Source: an uncultured Flavobacteriaceae bacterium (GTDB taxonomy: Bacteria > Bacteroidota > Bacteroidia > Flavobacteriales > Flavobacteriaceae). Taken from it: a DNA stretch of 5,688 nucleotides. The translations under genes were made by a program, and so were the position numbers. Shown piece after piece: positions 1 through 5,688 of this stretch. The DNA is taken from NCBI GenBank assembly GCA_938018045.1, contig CALIIP010000118.1:1-5688 (forward strand), in the 5' to 3' direction. How positions within the stretch are numbered: the stretch's first letter is position 1; the number at the start of each line of letters is the position of its first letter. The notes below the pieces were generated by a model. It made no database searches, was not told where the DNA came from, and saw only the letters and a list, made by a program, of their open reading frames with translations.

Positions 1-975
1 TTTACTGTGTTTTTGTTGGTTTTTTGGTGGAAAAAAAGAACGCAAAAGAAGTTTGCAACAGACGAATTATTAAAAAAATTGAGTCCAGAAAAATCAATAT
101 TTAAGCCTATTCTTAAAATGATTATTTTCTTAATTGGTTTGGCCTTTTTAATAGTTTCATTGACCAATCCTAAAATGGGAACTAAGATAGAAACAGTAAA
201 AAGACAAGGTGTAGATATTGTTTTTGCGTTGGATGTTTCTAAAAGTATGTTGGCAGAAGATATTGCGCCAAATAGATTAGAGAAATCAAAACAAATCATT
301 TCTAAAATTATCGATAAACTAGGAAGTGATAGAATCGGAATTATCATTTACGCAGGTAATGCATTTCCGTTATTGCCAATAACTACAGATCATGGAGCAG
401 CAAAAATGTTTTTGCAAAGCGCAAATCCAGACATGGTTTCTAGTCAAGGTACAGCAATAAATGAGGCTATAAAATTGGCAACAACTTATTATGATAATGA
501 CGAACAAACGAATCGTTTTTTGTTTGTTATTTCTGATGGCGAAGATCATCAAGAAGATGCATCAAGCGCTATTGCACAAGCAACAAAAGACGGGATTAAA
601 ACCTATACAATTGGAGTTGGTACAGAACAAGGAGGACCAATTCCGTTAAAAGATAGAGGCGTTTTACAAGGTTATAAAAAAGATAGTAAGGGAGAAACTG
701 TTATCACTAAAATGAATCCGCAAACACTTGAAGATATCGCTGAAGGTGGAAAAGGTAAATATGTTTTAGGAAACAAAACACAACAAACAGTAGATTTTGT
801 TGAAAAACTACTTGTAAAAGCAGAAAAAAGTGAATTTGAAAGTACAAAATTATCAGATTATAAAGATCAATTTCAGTGGTTCATTGGTTTTGGGTTATTG
901 TTTTTAATTATTGATGCTTTTATGTTTGAGAAGAAAACAAAATGGATTCAGAAATTAAATCTGTTTAATAAATAA
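1..975 (+). CDS. batB: BatB, membrane-anchored VWA-domain protein (5' end cut by window)
   Basis: The open frame runs from base 1 (Phe-Thr-Val...) with no convincing start. The GTG at 7 lies inside a hydrophobic, Trp-rich stretch that reads as the end of a first membrane helix, so the true start lies left of the window, probably about 20 codons away. Visible residues 37-54 form a second helix and 292-308 a third near the C-terminus. Between them is a von Willebrand A domain with a full MIDAS metal site: DVSKS (D78, S80, S82), the Thr of QGTA (T151) and the Asp of SDGED (D179). The phrases LAEDIAPNRLEKSK and the GTAI segment fit BatB better than BatA. The family is thought to act in the inner membrane with BatA and the MoxR ATPase, the VWA domain binding partners through a divalent metal. 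It is first in the visible operon and its TAA overlaps the batC ATG by one base. Nothing in it looks damaged. Family assignment is strong; the biochemical role is known only in outline. Confidence 0.93.
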   Translation, partial: FTVFLLVFWWKKRTQKKFATDELLKKLSPEKSIFKPILKMIIFLIGLAFLIVSLTNPKMGTKIETVKRQGVDIVFALDVSKSMLAEDIAPNRLEKSKQIISKIIDKLGSDRIGIIIYAGNAFPLLPITTDHGAAKMFLQSANPDMVSSQGTAINEAIKLATTYYDNDEQTNRFLFVISDGEDHQEDASSAIAQATKDGIKTYTIGVGTEQGGPIPLKDRGVLQGYKKDSKGETVITKMNPQTLEDIAEGGKGKYVLGNKTQQTVDFVEKLLVKAEKSEFESTKLSDYKDQFQWFIGFGLLFLIIDAFMFEKKTKWIQKLNLFNK

Positions 976-977
976 TG
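973..977 (+). other. batB stop / batC start overlap (TAATG)
   Basis: The TAA stop of batB shares its last A with the ATG of batC. With no Shine-Dalgarno sequence upstream, this arrangement suggests that ribosomes finishing batB restart on batC. The coupling is inferred from layout only. Confidence 0.7.
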
Positions 978-1763
978 AAAAAGATATTATTCATATTATT
1001 CTTATTACCGTTGAGTATTTTTGCTCAACAAGATAAGGCTACACTTGAAAAAGAAGCAAGACAGTTAGTCCGTGAGGGAAATGAGTTGTACAATCAACTC
1101 AAATTTGCAGATGCAGAAGTGAAGTATAAAAAAGCATTAGAAAAAAGTCCAGATTATGAGATTGCAAATTATAATTTAGGGAATGCCTTATCACAACAAA
1201 ATAGAAGTAAAGAAGCCTTAAAACAATATGAATTGGTTGCAAAAACAACCAAAGATAGGTTCACCCACGCATCGTCTATGCATAATATCGGTAATGCACA
1301 TTATAAAGATAAGCAGTATCAAAAAGCTGTAGATTCTTATAAGCATTCGTTGAGAGCAAATCCAAAAGATGATGAGACGCGTTACAACTTAGCATTGGCT
1401 CAAGAAATGCTAAAAAATCAGCAAGAAAACGAAGATAAGAATAAAGACAATAAGGACGATAAAGATAAGAAAGACGACCAAAAAGATAAGGACAAAGATA
1501 AAAAGGACGACAAGAAAGACGGAGACGACAAGAAAGATGAAGATAAAAAGGATGATGAGAAGAAAGATGATGAAGATAAAAAAGATCCAAAAGACGATAA
1601 GAAAGACGATAAGCAAGAGCAAAAACCACAACCAGGAAAATTATCTCCTCAGCAAGTTAAGCAACTGTTAGAGGCGATGAATAATGAGGAGCAGAAAACG
1701 CAGAAGAAAATGAATGCGAAGAAAGAGCGAGGTAAAAAAATCAAACAAGAAAAAGATTGGTAA
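975..1763 (+). CDS. batC: BatC, exported TPR protein with Lys/Asp-rich tract
   Basis: The 262-residue product begins with a signal peptide (residues 1-17, cleavage expected after SIFA, before QQ). Three TPR-like helix pairs follow at about residues 30-63, 64-97 and 99-132, with typical phrases such as GNELY, YNLGNAL and MHNIGNAHY. Residues 151-214 are an almost pure Lys/Asp tract. A conserved-looking tail follows (LSPQQVKQLLEAMNNEE, ending in KDW), and this Lys-Asp-Trp end is familiar from flavobacterial BatC proteins. TPRs are protein-docking modules, so BatC probably bridges Bat partners in the periplasm. The start is well supported: it gives the signal peptide and overlaps the batB stop as TAATG, which favours translational coupling. 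No Shine-Dalgarno sequence is present, as is usual in this phylum. Its TPRs resemble those of BatE downstream. Export is inferred from the leader; the partner proteins are not shown by the sequence. Confidence 0.93.
   Translation: MKKILFILFLLPLSIFAQQDKATLEKEARQLVREGNELYNQLKFADAEVKYKKALEKSPDYEIANYNLGNALSQQNRSKEALKQYELVAKTTKDRFTHASSMHNIGNAHYKDKQYQKAVDSYKHSLRANPKDDETRYNLALAQEMLKNQQENEDKNKDNKDDKDKKDDQKDKDKDKKDDKKDGDDKKDEDKKDDEKKDDEDKKDPKDDKKDDKQEQKPQPGKLSPQQVKQLLEAMNNEEQKTQKKMNAKKERGKKIKQEKDW
1425..1616 (+). repeat. Low-complexity Lys/Asp-coding tract within batC
   Basis: About 52 of the 64 residues encoded here (BatC 151-214) are Lys or Asp, mostly as irregular KKDD, DKDK and DDKK words, with a few Glu, Asn, Gln, Gly and Pro. 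The coding strand is therefore strongly purine-rich. The unit is degenerate: AAA/AAG and GAT/GAC alternate, so it is not a clean tandem array at DNA level, but it is the kind of sequence expected to change length between strains. As protein it should be a disordered, nearly charge-balanced spacer between the TPRs and the conserved C-terminal segment. Open frames on the opposite strand here are by-products of this composition. Confidence 0.85.
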
Positions 1764-1772
1764 CTTTGTAGA

Positions 1773-3539
1773 ATGAGTTTTAAAAACGTTTACATATTAT
1801 TTTTTACACTTTTTACAGCAGTTTCAATTTCAGCACAAGACGCTGAATTGACTACAACTGTGAGTAAGAATAAATTGGGTGTAAACCAACGTTTAAAAAT
1901 AGAATTTACTATAAATAAACAAGGAGCGGACAATTTTGTTCCTCCAAATTTTCAAAACTTTACAGCACAAGGTCCAAGTTCATCTATCAGTCAATCTTGG
2001 GTAAACGGTAAGGCTTCTTATGCGCAAACATATATTTATGTTCTTCAACCAAAAAAAACAGGAACTTTCACAATTCCTGCTGCAACGATAGAATACAAAG
2101 GAAAAACACTAAGTTCAAATACAATACAGATTACGGTTGTAAGCGCATCAGAAATACCCAAAGATGTAAATGACCCTTCATATATTGCTAGTCAAAATGT
2201 GCTTTTAACTACCGAAATTTCAAAAACAAGCCCTTATGTTGGCGAAGGAATTTATGTAGTGTATAAATTACTTTTTAGTGAGAAAATTGGCTTGAGTGAT
2301 TGGCGAATGAATGAGATTCCACAGTACAATGGTTTTTGGAATCAAGAACTAGAGGTAAAAGCAGTTGATGTTAAAAAAATAACTTACAAAGGAGAAAAAT
2401 ACCGTTCTATTATCCTGAAAAAAGCACTGTTGATTCCTCAAAAATCAGGAAAACTAACGATTGATCCAATCGATATGAATATTTCGGTAAATGTACCAAC
2501 TGGAAGAGGAGATTTCTTTGGGAACGCAATTACCAGAAGAGTAAATCATTCAACAGCTTCAGCGAGAAGAGTTGTAAATGTAAAAGAGCTGCCAATTTTA
2601 GGGAAACCAGACGGATTTACTGGAGCAGTCGGAGAGTTTGATTTTATAATTACATCTTCAAAAGACATATTAAGAGCCAACGAAACAACTCAAATAAATG
2701 TTGAAGTAAACGGTCAAGGAAACTTAAAATTATTTGAAATACCTAAGATTACGACTCCAATCGAATTAGAAGTTTATACTCCAGAGCGTACAGAGAAAGT
2801 TTCTACAAATTCTCGTGGATTGTCAGGAAAAGTTTTAGATAATTACACTGTTGTTCCAGAGTACAAAGGGAAGTATAAAATACCTGAAGTTACATTTTCA
2901 TATTTTAATCCGAAGTTAAACGAATATATCACTATCGTTGCAGACCCTTTAATTATTGATGTAATTGGAGGTAAAGAATTGCCAACGAATACTAATGAGA
3001 ATTCAGGAACAAAACAGACATCAGTTGTAACGGCAACAAATAACTTTAGATATATAGAGAATAAAACCACTTTTGTGTCGGCCAAAAAGGATGATTTTTT
3101 TAAATCAAACCTGTTTTACGCGTTGTTGTTTTTACCTTTTTTAGCAATTCCACTTGGAATATTTTTAGGGAAGAAAAAAGCGCAAAGAGATGGAGATCTT
3201 GTTGGAAATAGATTGCGAAAAGCAGATAGATTGGCAAAGAAATATTTATCAGAAGCCAAGAAACAATTAGGTAAAAAAGAAGCGTTTTATATTGCTTTAG
3301 AAAAAGCATTGCACAACTTCTTAAAAGCCAAATTGAATATTGAAACGAGTGATATCAGTAAAGAAAAAATCACAAGTATTTTACAAGATAGAAATGTTGA
3401 TGAAACCACAATCACAGAGTTTGTTGAGGTGCTAAATGATTGTGATTTTGCACGTTATACGCCAACTACAAATGTGATGATGCAAGCAGAATTTGACAAG
3501 GCAAAAATGGTAATTACTAAAATTGATAAACAAGTTTAG
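1773..3539 (+). CDS. batD: BatD, exported membrane-anchored protein (oxygen tolerance family)
   Basis: The 588-residue product has the layout of BatD family proteins. A signal peptide occupies residues 1-21 (cleavage expected at SISA before QD). A long beta-rich extracytoplasmic part follows, readable as three Ig-like segments at about 22-125, 143-265 and 284-397. Each carries the recurrent pattern of a 'conferring' strand followed by a K-x-G-x-[FLY]-x-I-[PD] turn (KKTGTFTIP, QKSGKLTID, YKGKYKIPE). One membrane helix lies at 447-466, followed by a basic, helical cytoplasmic tail of about 120 residues. Length is normal for the family and the frame is intact. No catalytic motif is visible, so a structural or scaffolding role in the Bat complex is likely, probably linking the periplasmic TPR proteins to the membrane VWA proteins. 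The gene starts 9 bases after batC and its stop directly abuts the batE ATG. The start at 1773 is supported by the leader that follows it. The domain count is my reading of the strand pattern and is less certain than the family call. Confidence 0.93.
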   Translation: MSFKNVYILFFTLFTAVSISAQDAELTTTVSKNKLGVNQRLKIEFTINKQGADNFVPPNFQNFTAQGPSSSISQSWVNGKASYAQTYIYVLQPKKTGTFTIPAATIEYKGKTLSSNTIQITVVSASEIPKDVNDPSYIASQNVLLTTEISKTSPYVGEGIYVVYKLLFSEKIGLSDWRMNEIPQYNGFWNQELEVKAVDVKKITYKGEKYRSIILKKALLIPQKSGKLTIDPIDMNISVNVPTGRGDFFGNAITRRVNHSTASARRVVNVKELPILGKPDGFTGAVGEFDFIITSSKDILRANETTQINVEVNGQGNLKLFEIPKITTPIELEVYTPERTEKVSTNSRGLSGKVLDNYTVVPEYKGKYKIPEVTFSYFNPKLNEYITIVADPLIIDVIGGKELPTNTNENSGTKQTSVVTATNNFRYIENKTTFVSAKKDDFFKSNLFYALLFLPFLAIPLGIFLGKKKAQRDGDLVGNRLRKADRLAKKYLSEAKKQLGKKEAFYIALEKALHNFLKAKLNIETSDISKEKITSILQDRNVDETTITEFVEVLNDCDFARYTPTTNVMMQAEFDKAKMVITKIDKQV

Positions 3540-4289
3540 ATGAAACGAATAGTCTTTTTATTAGTGATTTTTTCAACGTTTGCATTCGCACAAACGGCAG
3601 ATTCTTTGTTTACTGATGCAAACGAATTATACAAAAATGGCAGTTATGAAAAAGCCATCGAATTGTATAAAAAAGCAGAAGATTTGCAAGTGCATTCAGA
3701 CGATTTATATTTTAATTTAGGAAACAGTTATTACAAATTAAACAAGATTGCTCCTTCCATTTATTATTACGAAAAGGCTTTAAAACTAAATCCTGCAAAT
3801 AGTGATGTACTCACTAATTTAGCATTTGCAAAACGCATGAAAATTGATGCGATTGAAGTAATGCCAAAAACTTTTTTTCAGAAATTTGCAGAATCATTTA
3901 TATACAAACTTACATACAATTCTTGGGCTTGGCTTGCAGTAGCCTTTTCTTTTTTAGGAGCAATTTTATTCTTGTTATATCACTTTTCTTACTCTTCAGG
4001 AAAGAAATTATTGTACTTCAATACGAGTATTTTAAGTGCTCTTTTATTGATTATTACAGTTGTATTTGCTTACAAATCATATGATAACGAAGTGAACACA
4101 AAATCAGCCATCATTTTCAAACAAACCACTGAAATCAAGAATGCACCAACACTCAATAGCGATACTGTTTTTGAATTGCATGAAGGAACTAAAGTACAAG
4201 TCTTAGACGCTATTGACGATTGGAAAAAAATTAAACTTGCTGATGGTAAAATTGGCTGGATTATCGCCGAGGATATGAAGGAAATATAG
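3540..4289 (+). CDS. batE: BatE, TPR and SH3-like membrane protein
   Basis: The 249-residue product has a signal peptide (residues 1-17, cleavage expected at FAFA before QT). Two TPR-like units lie at about 20-53 and 54-87 (ANELYKNGSYEKAIELYKK; YFNLGNSYYKLNK). Two membrane helices lie at about 129-148 and 161-178. A C-terminal SH3-like beta domain spans about 190-249, with the usual ending of a WKKIKLADGKIGWI strand pair. This TPR-membrane-SH3 order is the normal flavobacterial BatE layout. Two helices after a cleaved leader would place both the TPRs and the SH3 domain outside the cytoplasm, where SH3-like domains often bind peptidoglycan or peptides; that binding is inference. The ATG follows the batD TAG with no spacer, so translation is probably coupled. 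BatE is the last standard member of the operon. Its second TPR (LGNSYYKLNK) echoes BatC (LGNALSQQNR), consistent with old duplication or shared fold. Confidence 0.92.
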   Translation: MKRIVFLLVIFSTFAFAQTADSLFTDANELYKNGSYEKAIELYKKAEDLQVHSDDLYFNLGNSYYKLNKIAPSIYYYEKALKLNPANSDVLTNLAFAKRMKIDAIEVMPKTFFQKFAESFIYKLTYNSWAWLAVAFSFLGAILFLLYHFSYSSGKKLLYFNTSILSALLLIITVVFAYKSYDNEVNTKSAIIFKQTTEIKNAPTLNSDTVFELHEGTKVQVLDAIDDWKKIKLADGKIGWIIAEDMKEI

Positions 4290-4300
4290 TAAATTGTAAT

Positions 4301-4777
4301 ATGTCTGTTTATCAATATGATTTTTTTATTATTCCCAGAAAAAATGTTTACACAGTTTTTGAAGGGCTAAACCTTAATTCTTTTCTTAATAAAGAACTTC
4401 TTAATGATCCAAATGGAGAATTAGAGTTGTTTGAAGATGATCTTTTTTGGAAAAACCATACTTTAAAATTTATAGATATAAGCAAATATTTAGAAAAGAA
4501 ACTTCGAAGAGGAGAAAGTTGGTCAAAAAACTTAATAATTTTTGGACATAATGATGAGAATTGTATAAAAATTCTCTTAGAAAAGGGGATTATAGTTTCA
4601 ATAGGTTTTAGAATTAATTTCACCTTAGATTATGGTAAATTTTTAAAAGTAGTAATTGATTTTTGTCAATATTTTGATTTTCTTGTAGTTAGTAGTGATT
4701 TAAATATTTTAGAATTAGATTTCGATGTAATAAATAAGACTATTAGAGATTCAAATTCCTTTAAACGTTTTTTATGA
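4301..4777 (+). CDS. Small hypothetical protein, immunity-like, at the end of the bat operon
   Basis: The 158-residue product has no signal peptide, membrane helix or catalytic motif, so it is probably cytoplasmic. It begins MSVYQYDFFIIPRK, has a central FGHNDEN...I...GIIVSIGFRINF segment, a helix with DYGKFLKVVIDF, and ends with a SNSFKRFL box. This order (Tyr-Asp-Phe start, 'FG..D.N', an R-I-[DN] strand, then a helix, a V-S-S-D-L strand and a final S-N-x-x-[KR]-F box) recalls orphan immunity-type proteins common in Bacteroidetes. That match is from memory of the pattern, not a search. The ATG lies 11 bases after batE with no Shine-Dalgarno sequence and no clear promoter, so it is probably read through from bat. 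It is AT-rich: four sampled 60-base lines (4321-4380, 4441-4500, 4621-4740) total 52 G+C of 240, against about 21-22 of 60 in sampled lines of the next gene. No polymorphic toxin gene is visible beside it. The gene is real; its function is not established. Confidence 0.8.
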   Translation: MSVYQYDFFIIPRKNVYTVFEGLNLNSFLNKELLNDPNGELELFEDDLFWKNHTLKFIDISKYLEKKLRRGESWSKNLIIFGHNDENCIKILLEKGIIVSIGFRINFTLDYGKFLKVVIDFCQYFDFLVVSSDLNILELDFDVINKTIRDSNSFKRFL

Positions 4778-4778
4778 T

Positions 4779-5688
4779 CTAATTTTCCTGATTAAAAGTA
4801 CAACTAAAATTTTCTGCTCTACTTGCCGTTCTCACAAACGCATACGAAAATACTTTCATTCCATCAATAGTATTTGAATGTATCAATGCTTCTTGCTGCT
4901 TTTTAGAAAGAGAGTATCGTTTTACAGTTCCTTCGTACTTTTTAAAACAACTTTTAACATCAAACAATTCAATTTGCATAAGTTTAGCAACTAGTTTAAA
5001 ATAGGCAATCGAAGAAGGTTTTAACACATCATTTTCTGTAGTAATTTCTTGAATTCCGCCATCAGAAGTATCACAATAATAAGGATCTTTCTTGAGAATG
5101 TCTCCAACGCGTCTTTTCAGTTCTTTTGCCTTTTTTGGAGATGTATTTTCTAAATAACCGATAAAATTTTGTGTTGCTTTTCCTTTGTTAGATAAAACCG
5201 TTAACCAATTCCACCAATCTTTTGCGTTGTCCATATACTTACTATCAACAGTTGTTTTCATAGTGTCATCTGCACGTAAAATGAAATCGATACAGCAGAG
5301 TTTATGAGGATTTGTTTCAGTAATTATAGGATTTATTTTGATTCCTGATTTCTCTAACAAAGCAATAATAAAATGCACTGTTCCAAAAGGGTATTTTAAT
5401 TTATAAGAACTATTTGGTAAATGAAAACGAGGATTTATTAAGTTCGGATTCATTTTATTAGGATTGTCTTTCAACAAGTCATAATGCGCTTCATTCACCG
5501 AAACAATATGCTGATCTATACAAATAATTTCAGGATTTGCAATAAATATATCTACAAAACAAACGTCTTTGAAATCGGCAAAATTTTTATCCATCCAAAT
5601 AGTTTCTGCACTATTTGTAAAACCAACAACAGAACAGTTCAAGTGTTTTTGAAGTAGTAATCCACTCATAATCCCATCCAAATCAGTA
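4779..5688 (-). CDS. DHH-superfamily-like phosphoesterase (N-terminus cut by window)
   Basis: The frame is open to the window's right edge and reads Thr-Asp-Leu-Asp-Gly at its first visible residues. A TTG at 5681-5679 could be mistaken for a start, but it is the Leu inside this motif, so the real start lies outside. About 302 residues are visible. Features recalling DHH phosphoesterases are TDLDGIMSGLLL (motif I, D-x-D-G then a helix), VDIFI (visible Asp 46), IICIDQH at about 55-60 (in place of the canonical DHH), and FGTVHFIIALLE at about 101-113. Later, LRADDT (near 138-142) may supply a further acidic metal ligand. Proteins of this superfamily are Mn-dependent phosphatases or exonucleases acting on nucleotides or short oligonucleotides. 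No GGGH-type DHHA1 motif is evident in the C-terminal half, so substrate cannot be guessed. It is convergent with the preceding gene, with stops one base apart, and is probably unrelated to the bat operon. A HAD-type reading of DLDG was considered and fits less well. Confidence 0.75.
   Translation of the reverse strand, partial: TDLDGIMSGLLLQKHLNCSVVGFTNSAETIWMDKNFADFKDVCFVDIFIANPEIICIDQHIVSVNEAHYDLLKDNPNKMNPNLINPRFHLPNSSYKLKYPFGTVHFIIALLEKSGIKINPIITETNPHKLCCIDFILRADDTMKTTVDSKYMDNAKDWWNWLTVLSNKGKATQNFIGYLENTSPKKAKELKRRVGDILKKDPYYCDTSDGGIQEITTENDVLKPSSIAYFKLVAKLMQIELFDVKSCFKKYEGTVKRYSLSKKQQEALIHSNTIDGMKVFSYAFVRTASRAENFSCTFNQEN

Noticed and set aside
7..9. GTG as the start codon of batB
   Set aside because: The frame stays open to the window edge, the GTG lies inside the first membrane helix, and BatB proteins normally have a longer N-terminus. 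The gene is cut by the window rather than starting here.
1276..1631. Two overlapping minus-strand open frames (117 and 73 codons) opposite the batC Lys/Asp tract
   Set aside because: They are low-complexity reverse-complement shadows (Leu/Phe/Ile/Val-rich or Ser/Arg/Leu/Tyr-rich) created by the AAR/GAY repeat on the coding strand. The coding strand has a clear signal peptide, TPRs and a conserved tail.
1..4289. The bat block as a novel defence or toxin system
   Set aside because: VWA, TPR, BatD and SH3 genes in this order are the well-known bat operon of Bacteroidetes. Nothing in the intact genes suggests a new activity.
4290..4300. TAAATTGT just upstream of the 158-residue gene as a promoter -7 box
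   Set aside because: It deviates from TAnnTTTG, lies too close to the ATG for a normal leader, and has no clear -33 element; read-through from batE is the simpler explanation.
4763..4770. AAACGTTT palindrome followed by T residues as a terminator
   Set aside because: It is a perfect 8-base palindrome with no loop and only one CG pair step, so it cannot form a stable hairpin. It also lies inside the coding sequence of the 158-residue gene.
5679..5681. TTG as the start codon of the minus-strand gene
   Set aside because: It encodes the Leu of the TDLDG motif, and the two residues before it complete the metal-binding motif, so the gene extends beyond the window.

Overview
The window looks like chromosomal DNA from the Bacteroidetes, most likely the Flavobacteriia. 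It is AT-rich, no Shine-Dalgarno sequence precedes any start codon, and a conserved gene string, batB-batC-batD-batE, occupies about three quarters of it. Both window edges cut through genes: batB lacks its first codons on the left, and the minus-strand gene on the right lacks its N-terminus.

Positions 1-4289 (+ strand) hold the second half of the Bat (Bacteroides aerotolerance) operon. BatB is a membrane-anchored von Willebrand A protein with a complete metal-binding (MIDAS) motif. BatC is an exported TPR protein with a striking Lys/Asp tract. BatD is a large exported protein with beta-rich domains and one membrane anchor. BatE is an exported or membrane TPR protein with a C-terminal SH3-like domain. 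The genes overlap by 1 base, are 9 bases apart, or abut directly, so they are probably co-transcribed and translationally coupled. By the known order in relatives, moxR (AAA+ ATPase), a DUF58 gene and batA should lie just left of the window. Together these proteins are thought to form an envelope complex worked by the MoxR ATPase. The original 'aerotolerance' role is not firmly settled across phyla.

Positions 4301-4777 (+ strand) hold a 158-residue gene that is not a standard bat component. It starts 11 bases after batE and is clearly AT-richer than its neighbours. Its pattern resembles small orphan 'immunity-like' proteins of Bacteroidetes, but no toxin is visible.

Positions 4779-5688 (- strand) hold the 3' part of a convergent gene whose first visible residues (TDLDG) and a later D...DQH pattern suggest a divergent DHH-superfamily phosphoesterase. 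Its stop is one base from the stop of the 158-residue gene, so there is no room for a separate terminator. No RNA genes, CRISPR arrays, insertion sequences or intergenic stretches over 12 bases are present. The window is mostly an ordinary conserved operon. The least explained parts are the 158-residue gene and the DHH-like gene.
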